Shown: in pieces, positions 9,033-17,112 of the stretch
Numbering within the stretch: the stretch's first letter is position 1
Layout: each line of letters starts with the position of its first letter
Assembly (NCBI GenBank): GCA_013299105.1
Contig: JAAFJY010000004.1
Span: 260,241-324,240 of the forward strand
Source: Chitinophagales bacterium
Lineage (GTDB): Bacteria; Bacteroidota; Bacteroidia; Chitinophagales; Saprospiraceae
Length of the DNA: 64,000 bases
Reading direction: 5' to 3'
Made by a program: the position numbers and the translations under genes
The notes under the pieces: generated by a model
What the model saw: only the letters and a program-made list of their open reading frames with translations
Told to the model about the DNA's origin: nothing
Databases searched by the model: none

Positions 9033-9270
9033 GAGGGGCTGTATCAAAAGGTCAAAATATGATCAAAGGGTAATTTTCTAATGTCATGGCTACGCCATTT
9101 TGACCATTCTCCGCCTCTCAACGCTACCACAATGTCAGCCCTACGGGCTTTTTTTACTCAAAAACCGCGTAGCGGTGGCATTATGGTAGCCGAAATGCTG
9201 AATAAGCCTCTAAAAACTGCGTAGCAGTGGCATTAGAACCTTTTGACTTTGAGTTCTGAGACGACCCCTT
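9033..9270. repeat. ~238-bp repeat-like element with inverted ends
   Basis: The left end GAGGGGCTGTATCAAAAGG is imperfectly inverted at the right end (CCTTTTGACTTTGAGTTCTG followed by AGACGACCCCTT). The interior carries small palindromes (GCCCTACGGGC, CCGCGTAGCGG, ACTGCGTAGCAGT), each followed or preceded by TGGCAT or ATGTCA phrases. Related GCTGCGTAGCAGC and ATGTCA phrases occur at 52130-52215. No ORF is seen. It opens the 838-base gene-free stretch 9005-9842. Confidence 0.55.
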
Positions 9271-9391
9271 ATGTGGTGTTCTAAGCGCTCAATCCGTCTT
9301 CTCGTTACCTGTAAACACCTTGGATTTTGTGCAATGTCACAACCAAAAGCACCTCTCTTTCAGCAACTCACCTCACCTTGCCGCAGGAGAG

Positions 9392-9520
9392 GCGCTTTTG
9401 GTCCTTTTGTTTCTTTTGGCACTTTTGTGTTTCAAAAAATACGCTTTTGATTTAGCACCAAACCTTTTGCAGTTTAGGCTGATCATAAGAAACTGAAAAC
9501 TTCGGAGAACGCGGCCTCAA
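9392..9520 (+). repeat. CTTTTG-array repeat, copy A
   Basis: Four to six CTTTTG units at 8-9-base spacing lead into TTTTGTGTTTCAAAAAA and another GCTTTTG, then a less conserved tail containing CTTTTGCAGTTTAG and AAACTTCGGAGAA. The same order is found at 51650-51775, and an inverted copy of the array lies at 51371-51430. No coding function is seen. Confidence 0.65.
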
Positions 9521-9539
9521 CAATCAAGCGAGGCACTTT

Positions 9540-9690
9540 TATCTGAACCAGAATTTTTGTCTAAACCAGAATTTTCAGGATTACAGCATTGCAGAATTAC
9601 TTGCGTGACGTTGACCATTTCTTCTAAACCAGAATTTGAAAGAATTTCAGAATTTGCCCGCTTTCACGCCAAGGCGTGACACGGCGCTCG
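9540..9690. repeat. AAACCAGAATTT-type repeat, second copy
   Basis: This copy shares with 4606-4720 the succession of TTTTTGTCTAAACCAGAATTT, TACAGCATT, ACTTGCGTGACGTTGAC and GAATTTGCCCGCTT. A short palindromic CACGCCAAGGCGTG follows. Bases 9690-9842 show nothing I can name. Confidence 0.65.
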
Positions 9691-9842
9691 GTCATGAACG
9701 CTTCATGTCCACTGTGAAAATCGCAAAATTCACAGCTACAAAAAACTTCTCCACAATCCACCAATCTGGCACCACAAAAAAAACGAGCAGCCGCGTATTG
9801 CGACCACTCGTACAGTTAAGGTTACTATATCTACGGTTCGGG

Positions 9843-11501
9843 TTACTTGATCCCTAAGGCTCCCCTCAGCTCTGCTGCCGTGCGGGGGGCTACTTTTTGG
9901 CGTTTGAGGCGCAGGGTTACGGTCTTTTTGCCCTTTTTGGCCAAAGTCTGCAATTGGGCCTGGTCCAAAATGGCCAATTGACCATCGGGGGTCACCAACC
10001 ACAGCAGGTTTTCGGCTTGGGGGTCAAAATGCAGGGTATTGCCCTTGCCCGTGTGTATTTCCTGCACCATTCCACTTTGGCGGTCGGCTAGGTAAGCGCG
10101 CTGGTTGGGGAAAGTGGCACCAGTTTGGTCCTCTACCTGGCTGATTCGGATGCTGTTAACCGACAAAGGTGCGGGCAGGTCGCAATCCCAAAAGCCAAAC
10201 TCATTCACTTGGAAACTGAACACTGCTTTGCGTTTGCGGCTGCTGCGCTTAGGTGTTTCCGTTTCAGTAATCGTTTCGGTATTTTGAGTGGCCAAAAAGG
10301 CGTCCTTTTGGTTTTGCCAGTTGGCCAGGTCTTGCTCGTATTTTTTGAGGGCGGCTTCGTACAGGCCATTGGCGCGCTCGAAATCTTTGCCCACTAAAAC
10401 GGGTTGTACCGTTAGTTTTACCTCATTCAAGTCGTGAATCAGGGTCATGGCGTACTCCAATTCGTTGATCTTGCGCAGGCGCATCGACTTCCACTCTACA
10501 CCCAGGGCACGCTCGTCAAAACCAGGTGTATTCACCTGCCAAATGGCACCTTTTTGCAGGCTGGCCACCGCTTCTTCTGAGCCAGACTCTACCGGAATAT
10601 CACTGCGAGGGTCCAATTCAAAGGTTATCGACTTGCCATTGGGCTTGGCCGGGCGCAAGGGAGCCACTGGGGCTGGGTTTCGGGCTAGCCAGTTTTGTTC
10701 AGCCAGATTGGGAGACTGGGGTTTAGCCGATGGGGTTGTCGAATTTTCCACTTCAAAAACCCCCTTGCTCAGGCCACGGTATTCCCACTGGCGGTTCAGG
10801 GTATCGAGGTGGTATACTTTATAAGTAGCATTGGCCTGTTCTTCCGACATGGAGGCAGCCAGTTCTACTTGAATGCTTTTGCCTTCAGCGATTTTAACCG
10901 GGCGACCGTTTTGTAGGCCAATGATTTCGACCATGCCCACTGAGCGCAACTGGTGCTTAACACCCGCTGAATCGTAGGTAAGTGGTACCCCAGCCATGAA
11001 AAACTCGGCAATATCGTGCATTTCACGGTAGAAAATATCCACCTCACCTGATTCGATGAGCTTGCCACGATCGTTTTGGAATGCCATTTTGGGCACCACC
11101 AAGCGGACGCCATTGGCCAGGGCGATTTCGCCACCTGCTTCGGCGACTACTTTGGCTGACAAACGAGCCGGGTTCAACTCCTTGATCGGCGGGCTCAAAG
11201 CCGGAACGGTTTTGAAATACGCATCTGCTACTTGTGCGGCCTCAGTGGGACTGGGCAGACTGCTCGCACTTTGGTTCCACAGCAACAAGGCGACGGCCGC
11301 AGCGATGGCTGTTGGAATGGCAATCCAGGCGAGGCGCAGAGGGCCTCGGGCAGGAGCTTCGTCCACACTCGGAGGAGCGACGCCAGCCATTGTTTTGCTT
11401 TGCTCAAAGGCAGCCAAGAGGGATTCGAAGTCTTGAAATTGCTCTACTTCCTCGCGGCTTGGCTCTGGCAAGTTGCGTTGTATGTTGTAATTATTCCCCA
11501 T
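9843..11501 (-). CDS. Putative anti-sigma-factor-like membrane protein
   Basis: A 552-residue protein with a short cytoplasmic N-terminus rich in acidic and Gln residues (about 1-60), and one membrane segment near residues 65-90 (LAWIAIPTAIAAAVALLLW). A long extracytoplasmic part follows. It contains a repeated-looking beta segment (LVVPKMAFQNDRGKLIESGEVDIFYREM) and a Lys/Glu-rich coiled region near 390-420, and ends in basic residues. It lies 72 bases downstream of an ECF sigma factor on the same strand. This order and the single-pass topology suggest it holds that sigma factor at the membrane, but no canonical anti-sigma zinc or FecR motif is visible. The ATG at 11501 (MGNNYNIQRN) is preferred over one 15 codons upstream. 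The function of the outer domain is unknown. Confidence 0.65.
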   Translation of the reverse strand: MGNNYNIQRNLPEPSREEVEQFQDFESLLAAFEQSKTMAGVAPPSVDEAPARGPLRLAWIAIPTAIAAAVALLLWNQSASSLPSPTEAAQVADAYFKTVPALSPPIKELNPARLSAKVVAEAGGEIALANGVRLVVPKMAFQNDRGKLIESGEVDIFYREMHDIAEFFMAGVPLTYDSAGVKHQLRSVGMVEIIGLQNGRPVKIAEGKSIQVELAASMSEEQANATYKVYHLDTLNRQWEYRGLSKGVFEVENSTTPSAKPQSPNLAEQNWLARNPAPVAPLRPAKPNGKSITFELDPRSDIPVESGSEEAVASLQKGAIWQVNTPGFDERALGVEWKSMRLRKINELEYAMTLIHDLNEVKLTVQPVLVGKDFERANGLYEAALKKYEQDLANWQNQKDAFLATQNTETITETETPKRSSRKRKAVFSFQVNEFGFWDCDLPAPLSVNSIRISQVEDQTGATFPNQRAYLADRQSGMVQEIHTGKGNTLHFDPQAENLLWLVTPDGQLAILDQAQLQTLAKKGKKTVTLRLKRQKVAPRTAAELRGALGIK

Positions 11502-11573
11502 AGCAACACAAATTGGGCGCGTAAATACGATTGGGGGGCAATTCATCGCATTTACACGTCGGATGAATCAGAA

Positions 11574-12140
11574 TCAAGTTAGTTTTCTCTTTAGTCGTTC
11601 CAGAATCCGGTGCACTTTCACCTTAGCGTTGTTCTCAGTGATGCCTACAATTTCGGCTACTTCCTTGAACGAGCGCTGCTCGAAAAAGCGCAATTCAATC
11701 AACTGCAAATCGTCCTCTTTCAGGGTATCTAGGGATTGCAACATCTTCTGACGCAACAATTCCAGGTCTTCGTGATCGTCTCGTAATTCGTCTGCCAGGT
11801 CGTTCAGCTGCAGGTCATTGATGCTGACCACGCGTTTGTTCTGGTTTTTCCGGAAATGCTGATTGACTTCGTTGATACCGATGCGGATCAGCCAGGCCGA
11901 AAACGGGACGCCTTGAAAGGAGTAGGAGGGCAATTTTTGCAGTGCTTTGAGAAAAACCTGGGCACAGAGGTCCCCTGCCAGTTCCATGTCGCCCGTACGG
12001 TGGTAAATGAGTCGGAAAACCGAATCATAGTACCTGGTGTACAAAGGCTGGAAACGGGCCGGATTTTGCTGCGCCGCTCGAATTTCTTCCCATTCTCGCT
12101 GAATAGCGGCTTCTGAAACAGTCTTGACCGACCGATCCAT
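11574..12140 (-). CDS. ECF-type RNA polymerase sigma factor
   Basis: A 188-residue sigma-70-family protein with region 2 (YTRYYDSVFRLIYHRTG followed by AGDLCAQVFLKAL and WLIRIGINEVNQHFRKN) and region 4 (LQLIELRFFEQRSFKEVAEIVG then NNAKVKVHRILERLKR). It would direct RNA polymerase to a small set of promoters in response to a cell-envelope signal. The ATG at 12140 is chosen; another at 12188 would add 16 residues not typical for the family. The gene is first in a two-gene unit with the membrane protein that follows, a usual sigma/anti-sigma arrangement. Target genes cannot be told from the window. Confidence 0.92.
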   Translation of the reverse strand: MDRSVKTVSEAAIQREWEEIRAAQQNPARFQPLYTRYYDSVFRLIYHRTGDMELAGDLCAQVFLKALQKLPSYSFQGVPFSAWLIRIGINEVNQHFRKNQNKRVVSINDLQLNDLADELRDDHEDLELLRQKMLQSLDTLKEDDLQLIELRFFEQRSFKEVAEIVGITENNAKVKVHRILERLKRKLT

Positions 12141-12602
12141 CCGTTCGTTTTTTGCAAGGGTACGACTTATTTGCAAATTTGAAAACATTTGGATGCTTTT
12201 TCAGTTGCGTTACGCAGTGAGAATTTGTTGGTGAAAAAATTTGAACGGCAATGGGTTGAACAACTAAAAATGTGATACTTGTACCGCTTTTGGCGAAAAA
12301 CGCCCCGCTCACACCTTTCTTTTGTTCATTTCCCCGCCTTGGTTTTTCAACAAACTACACCTTTATAATGTGGCAGGGAACAAAAGTTACAGTTGAGAAT
12401 GTTAAAATTTTACTTGAAAGTGAAAGTTTAGTTGAAGGGTTGAAAAGTTGAAGGGTTGAAAAGTGGGCAATAAATGAAGAGAAGCGTTTCTTGTCCTTGT
12501 ATTTCGTGAAAGGCCCCTCATTTCAAGCACGAAGGTCAAATACTAAACAAGTCAACTGCTCAAGTGACACCATATTTTGCTTTAACACCAATGCTCACCG
12601 CC
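12141..12602. other. Gene-free stretch with a TTGAAGGG repeat
   Basis: This is a divergent promoter region between the sigma factor and the GNAT gene. The one clear structure is a direct repeat of GTTGAAGGGTTGAAAA at 12431-12463. The same motif recurs singly at 7017-7049, 22584-22606, 29268-29288, 58669-58701 and 59223-59255. No gene or RNA is recognised in the rest. Confidence 0.5.
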
Positions 12603-13142
12603 ATGCAAATCCCAATCAACGACCATTGCTACCTCGACAACCAATACACCCCATCGGATGTGAAAGCCCTGGTGCAATGGCTCAACGATCCAGTCATTTT
12701 TGCCAACACTTTGAAAATACCATCACCCTACACCGAAGCGGATGGTGAGTATTTCTTGAATTTGGTTGAAGACCTGGTGAATGTCCACGGTGTACCCGTC
12801 AATTGGGCCATACGGGAAAAAAGCGGCTTGCTGATTGGCGGTTTGGGCCGTTTTTGTGAAACAGGTGCAGAAGGACACCGCGACGAAATTGGTTATTGGT
12901 TGGCCGAACCTTACCGAGGCCAGGGCTGGATGACGGCAATTGTAAAAAACTATTGCCAATACTTATTCAAAAGCACTCCTTTGGAACGCATTTCAGCCCA
13001 AGTTTTTACGCAAAACCCCGCCAGCGCCCGGGTTTTGGAAAAAGTGGGTTTTCAATGTGAAGGGCGGCTGCGCAAGTACCACAAAAAAGGCGAACAGTAC
13101 CTGGATGCACTTGGTTTTTCCTTGCTAAAGGGAGAGCTGTGA
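12603..13142 (+). CDS. GNAT-family N-acetyltransferase (RimJ/RimL-like)
   Basis: A 179-residue cytoplasmic acetyltransferase of the RimJ/RimL or ribosomal-protein-N-acetyltransferase-like subgroup. The acetyl-CoA pocket is seen in EIGYWLAEPYRGQGWMTAIV (motif A, Q/RxxGxG/A), followed by the typical NPASARVLEKVGFQCEGRLRKY. Acceptor substrates of this subgroup vary (protein N-termini, amino sugars, nucleotides) and cannot be assigned. Possible starts are 12564, 12591 and 12603. The last is favoured because the family similarity begins with IPINDHCYL. The gene is followed by an oppositely oriented glycosyltransferase and is probably monocistronic. Confidence 0.88.
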   Translation: MQIPINDHCYLDNQYTPSDVKALVQWLNDPVIFANTLKIPSPYTEADGEYFLNLVEDLVNVHGVPVNWAIREKSGLLIGGLGRFCETGAEGHRDEIGYWLAEPYRGQGWMTAIVKNYCQYLFKSTPLERISAQVFTQNPASARVLEKVGFQCEGRLRKYHKKGEQYLDALGFSLLKGEL

Positions 13143-13177
13143 GGGAGTTTTCATTTATAAATCGCCTAAATCAATTC

Positions 13178-14305
13178 TTACCGTTTAGCAATCTCTTTTA
13201 ACACCGCATACAAATCCTCCGCAGCGTAGTCCCAAGAGTAGGACTGTCTTTGTAATCTGGCTTGTTCGATCAGGGTTTGCCGCAGACCAGGCTCGTGCCA
13301 CAAGCGCGACATCGCCTCCGTTATATTGTTAAGATCATAAGGATCAACCAGCAAAGCCGCATCACCAACTACTTCTGGCAAGGCCGAAGCATTGGAGCAA
13401 ATCACAGGCGTATCGCAGCACATGGCTTCCAAAACAGGCAAGCCAAAGCCCTCAAAAGTACTCACATATACCAAGCCCAAAGCAGACCCCAGCAAGCGGG
13501 GCAGATCGACTTCTTCTACATAATCAAGCAAATGGATGTCTTCACGAAAAGGGCTGTTTTGCAAAGCCTCATCAAACCCCTGCAACTGCCAGCCGCGGCG
13601 CCCAGCCAAAACCAATTTGACCGAACTTTTGCAGTTTTGGCGAAAAAGGCCGTAAGCCTGCACCAAGCGGGCCAGGTTTTTGCGGCCATTGAGGCTGCCA
13701 ATGAAGACAAAATAAGGTTCGCCAGCGCTGAATTGGGTCCGGATTTGCACTTGGACCTCGTTTGAAATGGGAACGAAGTTGGCCCGCGCTCCATTGGAGA
13801 TCACCACGATTTTATCGCCAGCAATGCCCAGCGTTTTTTGTATATCTGCCTTGCCATAGTTCGACACGCTGATCACCCGTTCGGCCCGTTTCATGAATTT
13901 GGGCATATAATATAGGTAGTGCCAACGGTGGATAAACGCAAATTGCTCCGGGAAATGCAGCGGTGAAAGGTCGTGGATGGTCAGCGCCGTAGGTACTGGG
14001 CTACGCAGGCTGCAAAAATTATCGGGTGAGAAAAACACCTCAATGCCATATTTTTTGAACGCCTTGGGCAAAACCACCTCAAACCACCACCAATAAGTCG
14101 GTGCAAAACGTGCTTTAGGGCCCAAAACGATCATTTTGACATTGGGTCCGAACTTCAAAGTCGGATCATGAGGTCGATCAAAGAAAAAGAAAAACTCGTC
14201 TTCGGGATGCACCTCGCTCAGGCGTTTGCACAGCTCATAAGTGTACCAACCCATCCCTTCTAATCGGCCTGGCAGTAGTAGTCGAGTATTGATGGCTATG
14301 CGCAT
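13178..14305 (-). CDS. Glycosyltransferase family 4 (GT-B) protein
   Basis: A 375-residue retaining GT-B enzyme that would transfer a sugar from a nucleotide donor to a cell-surface glycan or lipid. The N-terminal acceptor domain carries RLLLPGRLEGMGWYTYEL, and the C-terminal donor domain carries FIGSLNGRKNLARLV. The EX7E signature is EGFGLPVLEAM, followed by VICSNASALPEVVGDAALLVDP. It lies 14 bases downstream of the cohesin-domain gene on the same strand, so the two may be co-transcribed. No polysaccharide cluster surrounds it, so the product remains open. Confidence 0.92.
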   Translation of the reverse strand: MRIAINTRLLLPGRLEGMGWYTYELCKRLSEVHPEDEFFFFFDRPHDPTLKFGPNVKMIVLGPKARFAPTYWWWFEVVLPKAFKKYGIEVFFSPDNFCSLRSPVPTALTIHDLSPLHFPEQFAFIHRWHYLYYMPKFMKRAERVISVSNYGKADIQKTLGIAGDKIVVISNGARANFVPISNEVQVQIRTQFSAGEPYFVFIGSLNGRKNLARLVQAYGLFRQNCKSSVKLVLAGRRGWQLQGFDEALQNSPFREDIHLLDYVEEVDLPRLLGSALGLVYVSTFEGFGLPVLEAMCCDTPVICSNASALPEVVGDAALLVDPYDLNNITEAMSRLWHEPGLRQTLIEQARLQRQSYSWDYAAEDLYAVLKEIAKR

Positions 14306-14319
14306 AGAACGGTCATCAC

Positions 14320-14811
14320 TTACTTCACCGTAACTCCGCCATTCACTACTGTGATTTTGGCCGCTTTTTCGTTCAAATTAATGGCTTCAAAAGGGGTGGG
14401 ATTTTGTGAAAAACTCAGGTCGCTTTTGCTGCCCGCTTTGCCTTTTACCACAAAACATACTTCGTACATCATGGCATTGTCGGCCAGGGTAGCGCCTTTG
14501 AGGTTGTTTTCGATCCACACGATGGGCATGACGCCGCCCTTCACATTTTGCAGACCAAAATTCTCTTTATTCAAAAAGGGGAGTTTGAAATTTTTCAATT
14601 CTTTGAATTCCAATACTTTTGGATCCCAACGCAAAGTGTACTGGGTAGAGAGCATCTTGGAGAATTGGGCTGCGCTGATGGTCAGGCACACGGTTTCACC
14701 AGTTTTGGCACTGGCTTTTTCGGCTTTGAGGGTAATGGCCATTGATTGCGCTTGCAACAAGCAGGCAAAAAACAGGGACAAGCCTGTGAGGGCCAAACGT
14801 TTGTTGTTCAT
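14320..14811 (-). CDS. Exported cohesin-domain protein
   Basis: A 163-residue protein with a signal peptide (MNNKRLALTGLSLFFACLLQAQ) and a single cohesin-like beta-sandwich. Seen are LKAEKASAKTGETVCLTISA, then QYTLRWDPKVLEFKELKNF, and AMMYEVCFVVKGKAGSKSDLSF. In cellulosomes cohesins bind dockerins, but free-standing cohesin modules are also found in many non-cellulolytic bacteria with unknown ligands. No dockerin is recognised in this window. The T9SS-protein remnant at 36123-36620 begins with a segment (FTLKLRATKDQPLSEVLN) that looks like the end of a similar module. Probably transcribed with the glycosyltransferase downstream. Confidence 0.8.
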   Translation of the reverse strand: MNNKRLALTGLSLFFACLLQAQSMAITLKAEKASAKTGETVCLTISAAQFSKMLSTQYTLRWDPKVLEFKELKNFKLPFLNKENFGLQNVKGGVMPIVWIENNLKGATLADNAMMYEVCFVVKGKAGSKSDLSFSQNPTPFEAINLNEKAAKITVVNGGVTVK

Positions 14812-14916
14812 GGTTACATTTTTTGCTGGCGCAAATAAAGGGAATTTTAGGAAATGAGAGGCAAATAAAACAAGACAAACTTTAAACTTAAGTTAGGCAT
14901 ACTTTATCACGAACGG

Positions 14917-16293
14917 CTAATCCCCCCCCTTTTCCAGTATCTCCAACAAAGCATTCAAAAGCACATCTTCTTTTTTCAGCAAATCCGCTGTTGTAGGGTT
15001 TATTTCCAAATCAGGTATCCAGCCAGCGTCTTGTGTGGACTTTGCATCAAAAATCAGGCGATAGGCCGGAAACTGGATTTTGGCCTTTGACTTGGGCAAA
15101 ACCATGCGAGGAAAACCTCCTCCATTGTTGCCATTGTACCCTCCCGCAGCTTGGGTTCCTACGATTTTGGTATTGGCAAACTGTTTTAGCCAGGAACTGA
15201 GCATGGTAGCAGAAGAAGCCGTCCAACCGTCGGTCAGCACGAATATTTCCCCTTTGAAAGGTTCTTTTTTGGGCCGATAACGATAGTTGAAACTGTATCC
15301 CAGTTCAGTGCCCTTGCCTCGGTAGAAGTTGCCCAAGTTGTATTTGATTCTCGCCAGAAACAGAAAAAAACGGCCTTGAGTTGATAAATGCTGGCTGGGT
15401 TTGAGCTTGGGTTGTAAAATTGAATAAGAAAAAGGCTCATTTACCAGCTGTTTGGCCAACACCACTGCCGCCTTGCGGTTGCCACCGGCATTGCCCCGGA
15501 GGTCAATGACCAGTTTTTCGTGCTCTCCTTTTTTGAGCTGGGAAATTACGTCTTTAAAAAATGCTTTATCGCTGCGGTCAAAGGATTCAATTTTTAGGAT
15601 TGGGACTTGCCCACTTATTGAGTAGTAATTCTTGTTGTTTTTCAGAATAGCAGCGGGCTCGGTGTCTTTTTCAGGCGCAATGGGCTTTTTCATTCCCTGA
15701 AAAGTATAAACTCCTTTTTCAGTTTCGATCCGGTATTCACGTGGAAAAGCAAAGAACTGTGAAATTGATGTAGGGGCGTGTTTATTGAAAACTGCTAGTG
15801 ACAAAGCGCTCGTACCACCATCGCTGCCATAAACTTTTGAGAAAACCCGGTGTAAACTCTCGCTTTTTACCCCATTGATGGACAATACTTGGTGCCCCAA
15901 GATCAAGTTGGTGCTGTCTTTTTTGACCCATAAATTGGTTCCCACCCAATGGAACCCCAATGGTATGTAGCTGATTTGTTTGGTTTTTTGTTTCAAGGGA
16001 AAGTCAAGTAGAAAGGTATGTACACACTTGGTTTGGCTGATGGCCTCACCCAAAAGCAAGCGGTATTCATAAGTTTTCAAGGTGTCTTGTTCAAGCGATT
16101 CGACCCTAGTGATCAGGCCATCCAAATTGGTTTGAGGCAGTTTGGGGTTGTAATTGGTGGGATGTCCTGCTTTGATGGCTTGATTAAAAAAGCGCAGGTC
16201 CTCCAAGGCATCGGCTTTGGAAATGTTTTGGGCAAAAAGAACAGAAAGATTAACAAGAAAACAGAACCAGGTAAAAAAAACGAATTTTTGCAT
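14917..16293 (-). CDS. Exported S41-family peptidase
   Basis: A 458-residue protein with a signal peptide (MQKFVFFTWFCFLVNLSVLFAQ) and an S41 (C-terminal processing/tail-specific protease) catalytic domain. The active-site segment TDGWTASSATML places the nucleophile at S360, preceded by VIDLRGNAGGNRKAAVVLAKQL, a characteristic core strand. A clear PDZ domain is not obvious; the residues around 110-170 (LGHQVLSINGVKSESLHRV) could be a degenerate one. It would act in the periplasm or at the cell surface. The C-terminus ends without a T9SS sorting domain. No operon partner: flanking genes are 70-100 bases away and functionally unrelated. Confidence 0.88.
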   Translation of the reverse strand: MQKFVFFTWFCFLVNLSVLFAQNISKADALEDLRFFNQAIKAGHPTNYNPKLPQTNLDGLITRVESLEQDTLKTYEYRLLLGEAISQTKCVHTFLLDFPLKQKTKQISYIPLGFHWVGTNLWVKKDSTNLILGHQVLSINGVKSESLHRVFSKVYGSDGGTSALSLAVFNKHAPTSISQFFAFPREYRIETEKGVYTFQGMKKPIAPEKDTEPAAILKNNKNYYSISGQVPILKIESFDRSDKAFFKDVISQLKKGEHEKLVIDLRGNAGGNRKAAVVLAKQLVNEPFSYSILQPKLKPSQHLSTQGRFFLFLARIKYNLGNFYRGKGTELGYSFNYRYRPKKEPFKGEIFVLTDGWTASSATMLSSWLKQFANTKIVGTQAAGGYNGNNGGGFPRMVLPKSKAKIQFPAYRLIFDAKSTQDAGWIPDLEINPTTADLLKKEDVLLNALLEILEKGGD

Positions 16294-16364
16294 ACCCCTA
16301 TGATGGTTTTCAGGTACAACTTAGTACATTATAGACTTGTTCAATTAAAATGAAAAAGAGGCTC

Positions 16365-16817
16365 CTACCGGTCAAAAAAATTCATACCCCAAAGCTCTTC
16401 TGTGCTAATGATCCGATTATAACCGAGCTTTTCTAAGCCAACTTGAAGCTTTTTATCACCAGCCCACAATTTAGTGTCCAAATATTCAGCCAAAACAACA
16501 AAAGCCAAATCATCCATATCTGTATCGCGCACGAGAGGTATTGTATTATGCCACAAATCATAAGGTATCTGTTCTTCAGAAATGAAGTTTATGCAGCTGA
16601 ATATTTCATCTTTAATGTCTTCGAAGGTCTGTTCGTCAATTGATTTCGAAAATTCAATAATCTTGGCTCGATGTCTCTTTATTTCTTCTCTAAGCAAATT
16701 TGGTGCGAAAAATTCAAATTGTTGTTGTCTTTGGCCATAGATAATGATTTGACCAACAGTAGCAGAGGGATTCAATAAGGCACTGAAAACAACATTGGTA
16801 TCAACAACAATTCTCAT
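16365..16817 (-). CDS. PIN-domain toxin (PIN_3 type)
   Basis: A 150-residue PIN-fold nuclease: D6 in MRIVVDTNVVFSALL, a second acidic cluster VRDTDMDDLAFVVLAEY, and the terminal GDKKLQVGLEKLGYNRIIS. This is the pattern of PIN_3-type toxin components, which cleave RNA using a magnesium-binding acidic triad. Its start overlaps the stop of the upstream gene by four bases (ATGA), the usual arrangement of an antitoxin-toxin operon. RNA targets cannot be predicted. Confidence 0.85.
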   Translation of the reverse strand: MRIVVDTNVVFSALLNPSATVGQIIIYGQRQQQFEFFAPNLLREEIKRHRAKIIEFSKSIDEQTFEDIKDEIFSCINFISEEQIPYDLWHNTIPLVRDTDMDDLAFVVLAEYLDTKLWAGDKKLQVGLEKLGYNRIISTEELWGMNFFDR

Positions 16818-17023
16818 GGCTGTTTCAAGAAACGGTGCTTATTCTCTTCCCACCACTGTTTATTGACCTCACGAGCCAATTGATCTATTTGTTCTTGCGT
16901 AGCTTGGCTTTTCGACACATTTTCCCGATACTTAATGAAACGAATCATCAATTCTAAATCTTCCCAGTTGATGTTAGCAGGAAGCCTAATGATCACCTCT
17001 TTATCTGTTCTTTCTAAAACCAT
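16814..17023 (-). CDS. Antitoxin partner of the PIN toxin
   Basis: A 69-residue protein directly upstream of the PIN gene, with a four-base stop/start overlap. The N-terminal half (VIIRLPANINWEDLELMIRFIKYRE) looks like a small DNA-binding or dimerising domain. The Gln/Glu-rich helical tail ending WWEENKHRFLKQP would wrap the toxin. No named family was recognised with certainty. The assignment rests on size, order and overlap, which are those of type II systems, where the antitoxin usually represses its own promoter. Confidence 0.72.
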   Translation of the reverse strand: MVLERTDKEVIIRLPANINWEDLELMIRFIKYRENVSKSQATQEQIDQLAREVNKQWWEENKHRFLKQP

Positions 17024-17112
17024 GGATAGATTTTTCTACAAAATTAAGCCATTCCATCATAAAATGCCCAAAAACTTTCCAGAGTTCCTTGCAATCAACA
17101 TCAAGAGGCACC

